Assembly: GCF_900099815.1 (NCBI RefSeq)
Contig: NZ_FNCW01000006.1
Span: forward strand, 62,001-126,000
Direction of reading: 5' to 3'
Origin: Psychroflexus sediminis
GTDB taxonomy: Bacteria > Bacteroidota > Bacteroidia > Flavobacteriales > Flavobacteriaceae
Length of the DNA: 64,000 nucleotides
In this document: piece by piece, positions 1-8,673 of the stretch
Layout of the letters: every line of letters begins with the position of its first letter
Numbering within the stretch: the first letter of the stretch is position 1
Notes under the pieces: generated by a model
What the model was told of the DNA's origin: nothing
Databases searched by the model: none
The model's input: only the letters and a program-made list of their open reading frames with translations
Program-made: the position numbers and the translations under genes

Positions 1-350
1 TTATGCAATGGGAGGCGGTAATAATTGAAGCCCCAGAACAGATGAAACAAAAAGTAAATTAAAGACACAAACGCCATAGCTTCTAAAAACCGTGTGCCCA
101 ATTTTCTGAACCTGCTCTTAATTAACCTGAATATCCAAACCACAATTATTAGGACAAGCGCAGAATAAAACAAATCTCCAAGCGAAAAAGGAATCCAGGA
201 CGTCAGATAATGCTGAAGCTGAGATGAGACTAAAAAAAAACCTTCACTGTAATACGTTTCGACCCAGGCAGGGTTTTGTTTCAGCACGTAAATCAAGAGC
301 AACTGAAAAGGAAAAAATAAAGCAAGACAGTTTAAGGTGATGTTTTTCAA
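1..350 (-). CDS. DUF3810 family membrane protein, C-terminus beyond window
   Basis: Partial gene read on the minus strand; the frame stays open to the window edge, so only about 116 N-terminal residues are visible. Three hydrophobic segments are seen, around residues 6-22, 54-71 and 88-106, followed by the motif FWGFNYYRLPL, which I recognise as characteristic of the Bacteroidota DUF3810 family (predicted inner-membrane proteins of unknown role with a putative metallopeptidase-like C-terminal part). There is no in-frame ATG between the upstream stop at 363-365 and the first conserved residues, so the most likely start is the TTG at 348-350; this is uncertain. The gene is divergent from purL and shares its 140 bp upstream region. 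Confidence 0.7.
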   Translation of the reverse strand, partial: MKNITLNCLALFFPFQLLLIYVLKQNPAWVETYYSEGFFLVSSQLQHYLTSWIPFSLGDLFYSALVLIIVVWIFRLIKSRFRKLGTRFLEAMAFVSLIYFLFHLFWGFNYYRLPLH

Positions 351-448
351 GTGGTCATTTAATTATATGATGAATTGTCCACTACGGGAGTTTAGGTAAA
401 TTCAGTCTCAAACTTAATCAATTTTTAAAAATACTCACATATTTATCG

Positions 449-456
449 TAATTTTG
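449..456 (+). promoter_or_regulatory. Likely -7 element of the purL promoter
   Basis: TAATTTTG fits the Bacteroidota -7 consensus TAnnTTTG and lies 34 bp before the purL ATG. No clear TTG is present at the expected -33 distance, so this rests on the -7 motif and its position alone. Confidence 0.4.
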
Positions 457-490
457 AAGGCGTCAAAACACAACTCAAATCCAACACGGA

Positions 491-3400
491 ATGATCATTT
501 TCTTTAAAGCTGAATCGACGCATTACTTCGCAGTTTCCCTTGTAAAACGACCAGATTACGAAACCATCAAAAAATTTAAATGGGTATTTGGCGATGCTCA
601 ATTCGTTGATGAAAAACAGATCGACGGGCAGTTTATCGGACCTCGTCAGGTGATGATTACACCCTGGAGCACCAATGCTGTGGAAATTACTCAAAATATG
701 GGAATCGATGATGTTCAGAGAATTGAAGAGTTTTATGATGTGACTTCGGAAGATAGGGATTTCGATAAAATGCTTTACCAAAAGTATGATGGCTTGGATC
801 AGGAAATTTTTACTATAGATATCCATCCTGACCCTGTTCTTGACATAAATGACATAGCGGAATACAATCAACAGGAAGGCCTGGCTCTCAATGAGGAAGA
901 AGTCGGTTATTTGGAAAACCTTTCCAAAAAACTGGGACGTAAATTAACCGATGCTGAAGTCTTTGGTTTTTCTCAGGTCAATTCAGAGCATTGCAGACAT
1001 AAAATCTTTAACGGAACCTTTATCATTGATGGAGAAGAGCAGCCTGAATCGCTTTTCAAACTCATCCGTAAAACCTCTGAAACGCATCCCAACAGTATCG
1101 TTTCGGCCTATAAAGACAACGTAGCTTTCATCAAAGGACCACAGGTTGAGCAGTTTGCTCCTACCCGTCCTGAAATGGCTTCAGAATATAAAAATTCAAA
1201 ATTCAATTCTGTAATTTCCCTGAAAGCAGAAACCCACAATTTTCCGACTACAGTAGAACCCTTCAACGGGGCTGCCACAGGTAGCGGCGGTGAGATAAGA
1301 GACCGGCTTGCCGGCGGAAAAGGCTCGTTGCCCTTAGCCGGATCTGCTGTATATATAACCTCTTACCCCAGACTTACCGATTCCAGGACCTGGGAAAAAT
1401 CAGTCCCTAAACGGGAATGGCTGTACCAAAGTCCGCTGGACATTCTGATTAAAGCCTCCGACGGCGCTTCAGATTTTGGAAATAAATTTGGTCAGCCGCT
1501 CATCAATGGTTCTTTGTTCACCTTCGAACATGAGGAACATAACCGATTATTAGCCTACGATAAAGTCATCATGCTGGCCGGTGGTGTTGGTTACGGCAAA
1601 GCCGATCAGGCCTTAAAGGACATTCCCAAAAAAGGCGATGATATCGTTATTCTGGGCGGCGACAACTACAGAATTGGTATGGGAGGTGCTGCAGTATCTT
1701 CTGCAGATACCGGCGAATTCGAAAGCGGTATCGAACTCAACGCCGTACAGAGATCCAACCCCGAAATGCAAAAAAGAGCTGCCAATGCTATTCGTGCCAT
1801 GGTCGAACTCGAGGAAAACCCGATTCGCTCTATTCATGATCACGGCGCCGGCGGTCACCTGAACTGCTTAAGTGAATTGGTTGAAGACACGGGGGGTCAT
1901 ATAGATATTGACAAACTTCCTGTGGGCGATTCAACGCTTTCCGCCAAAGAAATTATAGGTAACGAATCTCAGGAACGCATGGGTCTGGTGATTGGAAAAA
2001 AAGACTCCGAATTTTTGAAAAAAGTGGCCTTACGGGAGCGCTCTCCAATGTATCGCGTAGGAACGGTCACCGATGACCATCAGTTTGTATTCAAAAATTC
2101 CAAAACTCAGGAAAAACCTTTGGATCTGAAGTTAGAGGATATGTTTGGGAGCTCTCCCAAAACCATCATGAAAGATCACAAAGTAGAAAGAACTTATTCA
2201 AATCCTGAATTCGATTCTAAAAAAATATACGATTACGTCGAGCAGTTGCTTCAACTGGAATCCATCGCCTGTAAAGACTGGCTGGTCAATAAAGTGGACA
2301 GATGCGTTTCCGGTCGCGTTGCTGTTCAGCAAACTGTAGGACCCTTGCAGGTTCCACTTAATAACTGCGGGGTAGTTGCCTTAGATTATAACGGCAAAGA
2401 AGGGGTTGCCAACTCCATTGGTCACTCGCCTATTTCTGGCTTAATCAATCCTGCTGCAGGAGCCAAAAACTCTGTCGCAGAGGCCTTAACCAACATCATT
2501 TGGGCACCATTGCAAGATGATTTAACTTCAGTTTCATTGTCAGCTAACTGGATGTGGCCCTGTAATAATGAGGGCGAAGATGCCAGACTGTATGAGGCAG
2601 TGAAAGCCGTTTCAAAATTTGCTATTAATCTGGGAATCAACGTTCCTACCGGTAAGGATTCCTTATCGATGAAGCAGCGTTATAAAGACCGGGAAGTGCT
2701 TTCGCCGGGGACGGTGATTATCTCTGCGGCCGGGCACTGTAATGAAATCACCCGTGTGATTGAACCTATGTTTCAAAAAGAGGCAGGATCTATATATTAT
2801 TTGGATTTTTCTCAGCATGACCTGGAGCTCGGCGGCTCAGCTTTCTATCAACTCTTGAATAAAGTTGGACATAAGGCCCCATCCGTCAATGCAGATGCTG
2901 AATTCAAAAAGAAATTCAATGCCATTCAAACGCTGATCAAACAACATAAACTAGTCAGCGGTCATGATATTTCATCGGGAGGCCTCATTACCACTTTGCT
3001 GGAATTATGCTTTGCGGACAATGATTTAGGCGCTGAACTGGATTTCAAAGCTTTTGAAGAAAAAGATGTGTTCAAACTCTTGTTTGCAGAAAATACAGGC
3101 ATTGTGTTTCAGGCGGATGGAGATTTAACTGCAGATTTTAAGGAACTTGACCTACATCCCCTCTATCTTGGAGAAGTAAACTCAACCGGTAAGCTAAGCA
3201 TTGCTCTTGATGAACAAAACCTGAGTTTTGATGTGGATACCTACAGGAACTACTGGTTACAGACGTCTTATGAATTTGACAAACACCAGAGTGGAGAAGT
3301 AAAAGCTAAAGAACGTCACGAGAACTTCAGGGATAACGGCTTAACCTTCAATTTCCCGGCGCATTTTGATGGAAAATTAAAACCCGTTGAGGGGAAACGC

Positions 3401-4147
3401 ATCAAGGCTGCCATCATAAGAGAAAAAGGCTCAAATTCTGAACGTGAGATGGCCAGAGCCATGCATCTGGCCGGGTTTGATGTAAAAGACATCCACATGA
3501 CCGATTTGATGTCTGGTGAAGAAACTCTGGAAGATGTCCAGTTTATTGCAGCCGTTGGAGGATTTTCGAATTCCGACGTTCTGGGCAGCGCTAAAGGCTG
3601 GGCCGGAGCTTTCAAATACAATGAAAACGCCAACCTGGCTTTGCGCAATTTCTTCAACAGGGAAGACACCTTATCGCTTGGGGTATGTAACGGATGTCAG
3701 CTCTTTGTAGAGCTGGGACTGATCACACCACAGCATGAAGAAAAACCGAAAATGCTACACAACGACTCAGGAAAGTTTGAATGTCGCTTCACGGCGGTCA
3801 CTATTTCCGAAAGCAAGAGCATCATGCTCAAAAGCCTCGAAGGCTCTACGCTGGGTATTTGGGCCGCGCATGGGGAAGGTAAATTCTATTTACCAATGGA
3901 AGAACATCAGTATTCCATACCTGCGAAATACTTCAGAGAGGAATTCCCCTGCAATCCGAATGGTTCAGATTATAATGCAGCCATGCTTTGCGATGAAACA
4001 GGAAGACATCTGGTGATGATGCCACACCTGGAGCGATCGACCTTTTCCTGGAACTGGGCACATTATCCTAAAGACAGAAAAACCGATGAGGTTTCGCCGT
4101 GGATTGAGGCTTTTCAAAATGCAAAAACATGGTTCGAAAAAGCTTAA
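491..4147 (+). CDS. purL: Phosphoribosylformylglycinamidine synthase (large single-chain PurL)
   Basis: Fourth step of purine synthesis: converts FGAR, ATP and glutamine to FGAM in the cytoplasm. At 1218 residues it is the single-chain form found in Gram-negative bacteria, not the PurS/PurQ/PurL split form. A PurS-like N-terminal part (about 1-130) is followed by the linker with EHCRHKIFNG near residue 166, two AIRS-type ATPase halves (about 200-560 and 600-900; KAETHNFPTTVEPF and GGEIRDR in the first), and a class I glutamine amidotransferase from about 970. There the nucleophile is C1066 in GVCNGCQ, with a late HGEG motif. The ATG start fits family N-termini. A cupin gene follows after 3 bp, implying co-transcription. 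Confidence 0.97.
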   Translation: MIIFFKAESTHYFAVSLVKRPDYETIKKFKWVFGDAQFVDEKQIDGQFIGPRQVMITPWSTNAVEITQNMGIDDVQRIEEFYDVTSEDRDFDKMLYQKYDGLDQEIFTIDIHPDPVLDINDIAEYNQQEGLALNEEEVGYLENLSKKLGRKLTDAEVFGFSQVNSEHCRHKIFNGTFIIDGEEQPESLFKLIRKTSETHPNSIVSAYKDNVAFIKGPQVEQFAPTRPEMASEYKNSKFNSVISLKAETHNFPTTVEPFNGAATGSGGEIRDRLAGGKGSLPLAGSAVYITSYPRLTDSRTWEKSVPKREWLYQSPLDILIKASDGASDFGNKFGQPLINGSLFTFEHEEHNRLLAYDKVIMLAGGVGYGKADQALKDIPKKGDDIVILGGDNYRIGMGGAAVSSADTGEFESGIELNAVQRSNPEMQKRAANAIRAMVELEENPIRSIHDHGAGGHLNCLSELVEDTGGHIDIDKLPVGDSTLSAKEIIGNESQERMGLVIGKKDSEFLKKVALRERSPMYRVGTVTDDHQFVFKNSKTQEKPLDLKLEDMFGSSPKTIMKDHKVERTYSNPEFDSKKIYDYVEQLLQLESIACKDWLVNKVDRCVSGRVAVQQTVGPLQVPLNNCGVVALDYNGKEGVANSIGHSPISGLINPAAGAKNSVAEALTNIIWAPLQDDLTSVSLSANWMWPCNNEGEDARLYEAVKAVSKFAINLGINVPTGKDSLSMKQRYKDREVLSPGTVIISAAGHCNEITRVIEPMFQKEAGSIYYLDFSQHDLELGGSAFYQLLNKVGHKAPSVNADAEFKKKFNAIQTLIKQHKLVSGHDISSGGLITTLLELCFADNDLGAELDFKAFEEKDVFKLLFAENTGIVFQADGDLTADFKELDLHPLYLGEVNSTGKLSIALDEQNLSFDVDTYRNYWLQTSYEFDKHQSGEVKAKERHENFRDNGLTFNFPAHFDGKLKPVEGKRIKAAIIREKGSNSEREMARAMHLAGFDVKDIHMTDLMSGEETLEDVQFIAAVGGFSNSDVLGSAKGWAGAFKYNENANLALRNFFNREDTLSLGVCNGCQLFVELGLITPQHEEKPKMLHNDSGKFECRFTAVTISESKSIMLKSLEGSTLGIWAAHGEGKFYLPMEEHQYSIPAKYFREEFPCNPNGSDYNAAMLCDETGRHLVMMPHLERSTFSWNWAHYPKDRKTDEVSPWIEAFQNAKTWFEKA

Positions 4148-4150
4148 GCT

Positions 4151-4651
4151 ATGCTCACTCAGAAACAATTGATTGAAAAATTAGATTTAGAAAAACATCC
4201 TGAAGGCGGGTATTTCAAAGAAACCTACAGAAGTGATCTTTCCATTTCTAAAAACGAATTACCTTCTGAATTTGAGTCAGAACGAAGTGTATGCACCTGC
4301 ATTTATTTTATGTTAACAGCTAACGCGTTTTCAGCCTTTCATAAAGTCAATCAGGATGAAGCCTGGCATTTTTATTTAGGGCAAAGAATTTCACTTCACA
4401 TGATTTCTCCTGAAGGGGATTACTCTAATATCAAAATAGGGTCGGATTTTTCAGCAGGAGAAACACCTCAGTTTGTCGTTCCTGCTCAGCACTGGTTTGC
4501 TGCTGAAATTGATCATCCCGAAGGCTTTGCACTTGTGGGCTGTACCGTTGCTCCCGGCTTTGATTTTAAAGATTTTAAATTAGCTGAACGCCAGCAACTT
4601 CAGCAGAAATTCCCTAAACATAGTGAATTGATTTTGAGACTCACACGCTAA
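4151..4651 (+). CDS. DUF985-type cupin
   Basis: A 166-residue protein of the DUF985 group in the cupin superfamily (related to yeast YML079w). Visible signatures are HPEGGYFKETYRS near residue 17, the cupin motif stretch SAFHKVNQDEAWHFYLG near residue 60, and the C-terminal VVPAQHWFAAE and GCTVAPGFDF, which form the barrel. Members bind small ligands in the barrel; some are described as sugar epimerase-like, but the function is not settled. It begins 3 bp after the purL stop, so it is probably translated from the same mRNA; no purine-related role is known to me. Family confidence is high, function is open. Confidence 0.9.
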   Translation: MLTQKQLIEKLDLEKHPEGGYFKETYRSDLSISKNELPSEFESERSVCTCIYFMLTANAFSAFHKVNQDEAWHFYLGQRISLHMISPEGDYSNIKIGSDFSAGETPQFVVPAQHWFAAEIDHPEGFALVGCTVAPGFDFKDFKLAERQQLQQKFPKHSELILRLTR

Positions 4652-4660
4652 CTTTCTTTT

Positions 4661-4828
4661 TTGAAAACAAAAATCTGTTCGATTTGTGAAGAAGAATTTG
4701 AGGTACTGTATCGAATTCAGATAGAAAAGGGCAAAACATGGATTTTTGCCTGTAAAACCTCCTCAGAGAAGCAGCAGGGCCTCCCGCATTACAAATACGG
4801 AGGAACCTGGAAGGGCAAAAGGCACTAA
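4661..4828 (+). CDS. Small Cys-containing protein of unknown function
   Basis: A 55-residue reading frame starting with TTG, 9 bp after the cupin stop and on the same strand. It has a CxxC pair (C6, C9), a third Cys (C31) after an aromatic WIFAC, and an ordered C-terminus HYKYGGTWKGKRH. The composition looks like a real small zinc-ribbon-like protein, and I have an impression of similar small proteins in other flavobacteria, but I cannot name a family. The expected second CxxC reads C-K-T-S, so only three Cys are available as metal ligands; His43 or His55 could serve as the fourth. The start codon and expression are inferred from context. Confidence 0.5.
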   Translation: MKTKICSICEEEFEVLYRIQIEKGKTWIFACKTSSEKQQGLPHYKYGGTWKGKRH

Positions 4829-5024
4829 ACAGGTTATACAGAACATATTTTTACAATTCTCTTAATCTTAATCACAAAAATTTTGATTGTAAGGCTTTAG
4901 AGAGCAAAATCCCTAATTTTTTTTATATTTTTTAACCTAAAACAAATTTTATCAAAAGTTAAGATCAACTTCTTATTCAACTCTATTATATTTTGTTAAT
5001 TTGAATATCCTTAAAAAATGCCTG

Positions 5025-6158
5025 ATGAAAAAAATTCTTTTATTGCTCTTTCTTCCATTTTTAAATTATGCGCAGGACAAGCCAATTGTTGATATTGGGG
5101 GTGCATTGCGTTACAATTATCTATACACCTCATGGAATGGCGACCAAAAAGACATAGGAGGAGATTTTGTTTATGATATATTTAGAGTGAATGCTGAGGC
5201 CAGATACAAGGGCGTTTACTTAAATGCAGAATATCGTGAATACTCTCCAGCCTTTGGAGGTGGATTCATGAAAAGTGGCTGGATGGGGTATTCCTTCAAT
5301 GAAAAAGAAGATATTCATATTGGCTTGACTCAGGTTCCCTTTGGCATTCAGGAATACAATTCTTTCAACTGGTTTTTTAATCTCACTTACTACACCGGAC
5401 TTGAAGATGACCATGATATGGGGGTAAAATACATGAATAAAGGAGAAAAATTTGAATACCAGTTAGCCTTTTTCAAAGGCTCTGAGTTATTTGATCTCGG
5501 AGGAGCGAGTGAGGTCAGTTCAAATCGGTATGCCTATGATATTGTGGGCAGGAATAAAGAAATAAACCAGTTCAATGGAAAATTTGTTTATAAAACAGGA
5601 GAGAAATTCAAACACAGAATTGGTCTGTCTGCTCAATATGGAGGACTTTATAACATCGACACTAAAGAGGTTGGAAACCACAGTGCGTTTGCACTCCATC
5701 ATGAAGTTTTTCATAAAAGATGGAACTTAAAAACCTCATTGATTACAGCTAGACATAATCCCATCAATGCCCTAGGACAAAGCAGAGAGGTTGTCCAAAT
5801 GGGAGCTTATGGATTTCCTTATGAAGTAGCTTCCGACTATGAAATGTACACCGCAGCTATATCTTATAATTTGCCTGTGAGTCTGGGCCCCATAAGCAAT
5901 CTCAAATTCTACAATGACTTTGGGTATATGGATAAACAGGCTTCAGGATTCAAAAATACAGCTATGAACGTTACGGGGGTTTTGGTCATGGCTGGCGATA
6001 TGTACATCTATGTAGATTATGCCGCCGGATATAATCACTCCTGGTTTGGTGGAAACTTCACTAACGAACTGGGAGAAGGTAATCCAAATTTAGGCTGGGA
6101 AGCGAGGTTTAATATCAATTTTGGGTATTATTTCTTAACCGACAATAAATCAAGATAA
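5025..6158 (+). CDS. Outer-membrane beta-barrel (porin-like) protein
   Basis: A 377-residue protein from the ATG at 5025; an upstream in-frame TTG at 5001 would put charged residues before the signal peptide, so the ATG is preferred. The N-terminus MKKILLLLFLPFLNYAQ is a signal peptide, and the rest alternates short amphipathic strands rich in Tyr, Phe and Gly, ending in an aromatic strand (RFNINFGYYF), as in outer-membrane barrels. The gene lies 24 bp ahead of a BCCT transporter, which suggests that it supplies the outer-membrane route for that transporter's substrate. The exact porin family is not recognised, and substrate specificity is inference from context. Confidence 0.75.
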   Translation: MKKILLLLFLPFLNYAQDKPIVDIGGALRYNYLYTSWNGDQKDIGGDFVYDIFRVNAEARYKGVYLNAEYREYSPAFGGGFMKSGWMGYSFNEKEDIHIGLTQVPFGIQEYNSFNWFFNLTYYTGLEDDHDMGVKYMNKGEKFEYQLAFFKGSELFDLGGASEVSSNRYAYDIVGRNKEINQFNGKFVYKTGEKFKHRIGLSAQYGGLYNIDTKEVGNHSAFALHHEVFHKRWNLKTSLITARHNPINALGQSREVVQMGAYGFPYEVASDYEMYTAAISYNLPVSLGPISNLKFYNDFGYMDKQASGFKNTAMNVTGVLVMAGDMYIYVDYAAGYNHSWFGGNFTNELGEGNPNLGWEARFNINFGYYFLTDNKSR

Positions 6159-6182
6159 GTTATAAACTAAAAGAATAATTAT

Positions 6183-7790
6183 ATGTCTCAAAAAGTAACC
6201 AGAAGCGATGAAAAGAAATCCATCTTTGGCCTGGAAATTAACGGTCCTGTTTTCTTTTCATCGACCATCTTAATCATAATCAGCATTGCTCTTACCCTTT
6301 ATTTTGGGGATGCTGCTGAAGCCTTTTTTAATTCAACTCAAAACCAAATTGCAAAATATGGCGGCTGGGTATTTGTGCTAAGTGTAAACGTTTTTCTGAT
6401 CTTTGTTCTCTATCTGGCTTTTAGTAAATACGGAAAAATTAGGTTAGGCGGAAAGAATGCTGAGCCCGAATTCAAAACCATTTCCTGGTTTTCCATGCTT
6501 TTTAGTGCAGGAATGGGGATTGGCTTACTTTTCTGGAGTGTTGCAGAACCCGTCACACACTTTGTCAATCCTCCGGCGGGTACAGAAAATACGGCCGAAG
6601 CAGCCAAACAAGCCATGAATTTTACATTCTTACACTGGGGTTTTCATGCCTGGGCCATCTACGCTCTGGTAGGTTTAGCGCTTGCGTTTTTCACCTATTC
6701 CAGAGGTTTACCACTTACCATAAGAAGTGTGTTTTATCCTTTTCTAGGTGATAAAATCTATGGTATTATTGGAGACATTATCGATATTTTTGCCGTGTTA
6801 GCTACGCTTTTCGGACTTGCAACTTCACTGGGTTTCGGGGTACAGCAGGTAGCTGCCGGTCTGGAACAGGTTTTTGGCTTAAGCTCTGGAATAACAACCC
6901 AGGTTTTACTTATAGCAGGAATTACAGCTGTTGCGACGATCTCAGTTGTACTGGGGGTTGATAAAGGGGTGAAGGTGCTTAGTGAATGGAATATCAGAAT
7001 AGCGGTTGTCTTGTTGCTTTTGGTCGTTGTATTGGGTCCAACACTTTTCATATTTGAAAGCTATCTGGAAAATCTCGGAAATTATTTTACAAGCATTGTT
7101 GAAATTTCACTGTGGAATGAAAGTTTTACTGGTGGAAACTGGCAAAACAACTGGACTTTATTTTACTGGGGGTGGTGGATTGCCTGGTCTCCGTTTGTAG
7201 GAACGTTTATCGCCAGGGTTTCTAAAGGAAGAACGATTAAGGAATTTATTTTAGGCGTGCTTATCGTTCCCAGTCTCATCACATTCTTTTGGATTACGGC
7301 CTTCGGAACTTCCGCACTGGATTTGATTTTGAACGGGAATGATACCATTGCCACGGCTGTAGATTTTGATGTCGCCACTGCGTTATTTGTCTTTTTTGAA
7401 GAGATTCCATTAACTCTCATACTTAATATTGTAGGGATCATTTTAATCATAGGTTTCTTCATAACCTCTTCCGACTCCGGTTCTTTGGTTATTGATAGTT
7501 TGACCTCCGGAGGAAAAATTGAAGCGCCGGTAGGTCAGCGTATTTTCTGGGCTGTAACTGAAGGTACTGTTGCAGCAGTCTTGCTTATAGGCGGTGGACT
7601 TGGAGCTTTACAGGCGGCCTCCATTGCCACAGGTTTACCCTTTGCTGTCATTCTTCTCATTATGTGCTACTCTCTATACAGAGGATTGAGAGAAGAAATA
7701 GCTAAAAAAGAAAAATATAAAGAAAGCGAACAGAAAAAAGACTACGAAAACATCGTAAGTGAGATTATAAAAAAACGAAATAAAAAATAA
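6183..7790 (+). CDS. BCCT-family betaine/choline/carnitine-type transporter
   Basis: A 535-residue inner-membrane transporter with about twelve hydrophobic segments. Family signatures include the glycine-rich GMGIGLLFW (residue about 112), LHWGFHAWAIY, the Trp-rich WGWWIAWSPFVGTFIARVS near residue 327 and the helix with TSSDSGSLVIDS. BCCT proteins import quaternary-ammonium solutes such as glycine betaine, choline or carnitine, usually with sodium. The GMGIG stretch resembles that of the sodium-coupled betaine carrier BetP, but the substrate cannot be fixed from sequence. The C-terminal tail is short, charged and cytoplasmic. It sits between a porin and a universal stress protein gene 5 bp downstream. 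Confidence 0.93.
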   Translation: MSQKVTRSDEKKSIFGLEINGPVFFSSTILIIISIALTLYFGDAAEAFFNSTQNQIAKYGGWVFVLSVNVFLIFVLYLAFSKYGKIRLGGKNAEPEFKTISWFSMLFSAGMGIGLLFWSVAEPVTHFVNPPAGTENTAEAAKQAMNFTFLHWGFHAWAIYALVGLALAFFTYSRGLPLTIRSVFYPFLGDKIYGIIGDIIDIFAVLATLFGLATSLGFGVQQVAAGLEQVFGLSSGITTQVLLIAGITAVATISVVLGVDKGVKVLSEWNIRIAVVLLLLVVVLGPTLFIFESYLENLGNYFTSIVEISLWNESFTGGNWQNNWTLFYWGWWIAWSPFVGTFIARVSKGRTIKEFILGVLIVPSLITFFWITAFGTSALDLILNGNDTIATAVDFDVATALFVFFEEIPLTLILNIVGIILIIGFFITSSDSGSLVIDSLTSGGKIEAPVGQRIFWAVTEGTVAAVLLIGGGLGALQAASIATGLPFAVILLIMCYSLYRGLREEIAKKEKYKESEQKKDYENIVSEIIKKRNKK

Positions 7791-7795
7791 AAACT

Positions 7796-8656
7796 ATGCG
7801 ACCTATTAAAAAGATCTTAGTCGGTTTAGACCTCTCTGATATTGATCAACAGCTCATCAGATACAGTTCCTTTTTTGCCGATATAATCGATGTTGACAAA
7901 GTTTATTTTGTACATAACATCAAACGTTATGAGATATCTGAAATGCTGGAAAAAGAATTAGAAGATATCGATCTGGAAGAACTGATTACCGAAGAACTCA
8001 AAGACCGAGTGGATGAAAACTTCAATACCGAAGTGGAATGGGAAGTGCTTATTTCTGATGATCCTTACACAGAATCCCTTATTAGCTATATAGTCAATAA
8101 ATACAGTATTGATTTGCTGATGATGGGAAATAAAAACAACGAGGAAGGCTCTGGAATTCTGGCCTTTAAATTATTAAGAACGACAAGGTGCCAGTTTTTG
8201 TGGGTTCCGGAAAATGCCAGTATGGAGATGAAAAAAGTTTGGGTAGGTACAGATTTTTCAAATTCGTCTAAAAAATGTTTCGCTTATGCAGACCTATTAA
8301 AATCCAATCATGACTTCGAACTTGAAGCTGTTCACGTCTACAGCCTGCCCGTTCATTTCTCACCCTATTTAAATAATTCTGAAATCAATCCTAAGATGGA
8401 AGAATATATCGACAAAAGATTTGACAATTTTCTCAGAAAGATCGACTTCTCCGATAAAATAAAAAAATACAAAATATTGGGCCGAGAAGCCAATGTGGCA
8501 AGCAGACTCAAAAAAGAGGCCTACAAAAATGATGTCAATCTGTTGATGGTTGCAGATAAAGGTTCCAATACGATCTCAAACCTCACCTTGGGAAGTATCA
8601 CGGAAGATTTATTTAATCGGGAATTAAAAATACCTTTGCTCATCATTAAAGATTAA
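7796..8656 (+). CDS. Tandem-domain universal stress protein
   Basis: A 286-residue protein with two UspA folds. The first begins [11 protein letters not shown] and ends near residue 145; the second starts at [10 protein letters not shown] and ends [10 protein letters not shown]. The nucleotide-binding loop is degenerate in domain 1 ([11 protein letters not shown]) and partly kept in domain 2 ([15 protein letters not shown]), so ATP binding is plausible in only one half. Soluble and cytoplasmic. It starts 5 bp after the BCCT stop; pairing of Usp genes with membrane transporters is a recurrent arrangement, where the Usp protein may regulate transport. That role is inference here. Confidence 0.9.
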   Translation: MRPIKKILVGLDLSDIDQQLIRYSSFFADIIDVDKVYFVHNIKRYEISEMLEKELEDIDLEELITEELKDRVDENFNTEVEWEVLISDDPYTESLISYIVNKYSIDLLMMGNKNNEEGSGILAFKLLRTTRCQFLWVPENASMEMKKVWVGTDFSNSSKKCFAYADLLKSNHDFELEAVHVYSLPVHFSPYLNNSEINPKMEEYIDKRFDNFLRKIDFSDKIKKYKILGREANVASRLKKEAYKNDVNLLMVADKGSNTISNLTLGSITEDLFNRELKIPLLIIKD

Positions 8657-8673
8657 CAAATGATTTAAAAACC

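Noticed and set aside
5001-5024. TTG start eight codons upstream of the porin ATG
   Set aside because: It would place NILKKCLM before a perfect signal peptide; the ATG at 5025 gives a normal export signal.
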